Positions 63,659 through 64,000 of a stretch of 64,000 nucleotides of DNA are shown in pieces; position 1 is the first letter of the stretch; each line of letters opens with the position of its first letter. The notes under the pieces are model-generated. The model searched no databases and was not told where the DNA came from. It worked only from the letters and a program-made list of their open reading frames with translations. The DNA lies in NCBI RefSeq assembly GCF_037023745.1, contig NZ_CP146101.1, positions 1,984,001 to 2,048,000 of the forward strand, read 5' to 3'. Source of the DNA: Streptomyces sp. SCSIO 30461. GTDB taxonomy: Bacteria; Actinomycetota; Actinomycetes; Streptomycetales; Streptomycetaceae. Both the position numbers and the translations under genes were made by a program.

Positions 63659-64000
63659 GTGCAGCGCTGGCGTGGCTTGGAGGACATCCCCCAGGACTGG
63701 GGGCGCAGCGTCGTCACCATCGGCTCCTACGACGGAGTGCACCGCGGGCACCAGTTGATCGTCGGGCGCACCGTGGAGCGCGCCCGTGAGCTCGGCGCAC
63801 GATCCGTCGTCGTGACCTTCGACCCGCACCCGAGCGAGGTCGTCCGCCCCGGCAGCCACCCGCCGCTGCTCGCCCCGCACCACCGGCGCGCGGAGCTGAT
63901 GGCGGAGTTCGGGGTCGACGCGGTGCTGATCCTCCCCTTCACCGCCGAGTTCTCGAAGCTGTCGCCCGCCGACTTCATCGTGAAGGTCCTGGTCGACAAG
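63659..64000 (+). CDS. ribF: Bifunctional riboflavin kinase/FAD synthetase, partial
   Basis: Makes FMN and FAD. Only the first 114 residues are in the window; the gene runs off the end. The FAD-synthetase (adenylyltransferase) domain motif GSYDGVHRGHQ is at about 22-32, followed by VVTFDPHPSEVV. GTG start at 63659 with GAGGAG 8 nt upstream. Separated from truB by a terminator and 118 bp. Confidence 0.95.
   Translation, partial: MQRWRGLEDIPQDWGRSVVTIGSYDGVHRGHQLIVGRTVERARELGARSVVVTFDPHPSEVVRPGSHPPLLAPHHRRAELMAEFGVDAVLILPFTAEFSKLSPADFIVKVLVDK

Overview
This window is high-GC actinobacterial chromosome, almost certainly from a Streptomyces: strong third-position GC, many GTG starts, and the conserved order rpsB-tsf-pyrH-frr-cdsA ... 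dxr-M50 protease-ispG-proS ... rimP-nusA-ylxR-infB-DUF503-rbfA-truB-ribF. It encodes about 60 proteins. I see no tRNA, rRNA, insertion sequence, prophage or CRISPR array.

Layout. (1) 0.2-4.9 kb: translation and nucleotide/lipid core genes (rpsB, tsf, pyrH, frr, cdsA), closed by a perfect 22-bp hairpin. (2) 4.9-15.5 kb: a membrane protein preceded by a 21-bp minisatellite, rlmN, a TPP riboswitch controlling a three-gene thiamine-type ABC importer, a DMT-type permease, a LOG-family protein, and a two-gene ABC system whose ATPase has an aberrant signature motif. (3) 15.6-44.2 kb: a scattered polyamine/GABA catabolism region. It contains a putrescine-type aminotransferase, an AsnC regulator, three aldehyde dehydrogenases, a spermidine/putrescine-type importer, an FAD amine oxidoreductase, a GABA transaminase and a PucR regulator. 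Interspersed are a TetR/DUF1304 pair with two palindromic operators, a gene remnant, a serine hydrolase, a two-component system, a glycerophosphodiester phosphodiesterase with a frameshifted C-terminus, an adenosine-deaminase-family enzyme (possibly for futalosine menaquinone synthesis), a NADAR protein and a TraG/FtsK-like membrane ATPase. (4) 44.5-54.2 kb: a long acyl-CoA dehydrogenase, two MEP isoprenoid genes (dxr, ispG) flanking a site-2 protease, two GNAT acetyltransferases and proS. (5) 54.3-56.2 kb: a reverse-strand trio of lipoprotein, ferritin-like protein and kinase-fold protein that lacks its catalytic residues. (6) 56.3-64.0 kb: the nusA-infB operon, ending inside ribF.

How the genes work together. 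The potABCD-like importer would bring in polyamines. The FAD oxidoreductase or aminotransferase would deaminate them to aminoaldehydes, aldehyde dehydrogenases would oxidise these to GABA, and GabT would give succinic semialdehyde, which another dehydrogenase could pass to succinate. AsnC and PucR proteins are the likely local regulators.

The most interesting points are a cascade of three overlapping mini-ORFs built from an 11-bp repeat just ahead of infB, the kinase-dead APH-fold protein in its trio, the ABC ATPase with LPHAQ in place of LSGGQ, the out-of-frame deletion in the GDPD gene, a composite gene remnant, and several lineage-type tandem repeats at gene boundaries. I found no clearly new multi-gene system; the trio and the TraG-like ATPase are the best candidates.
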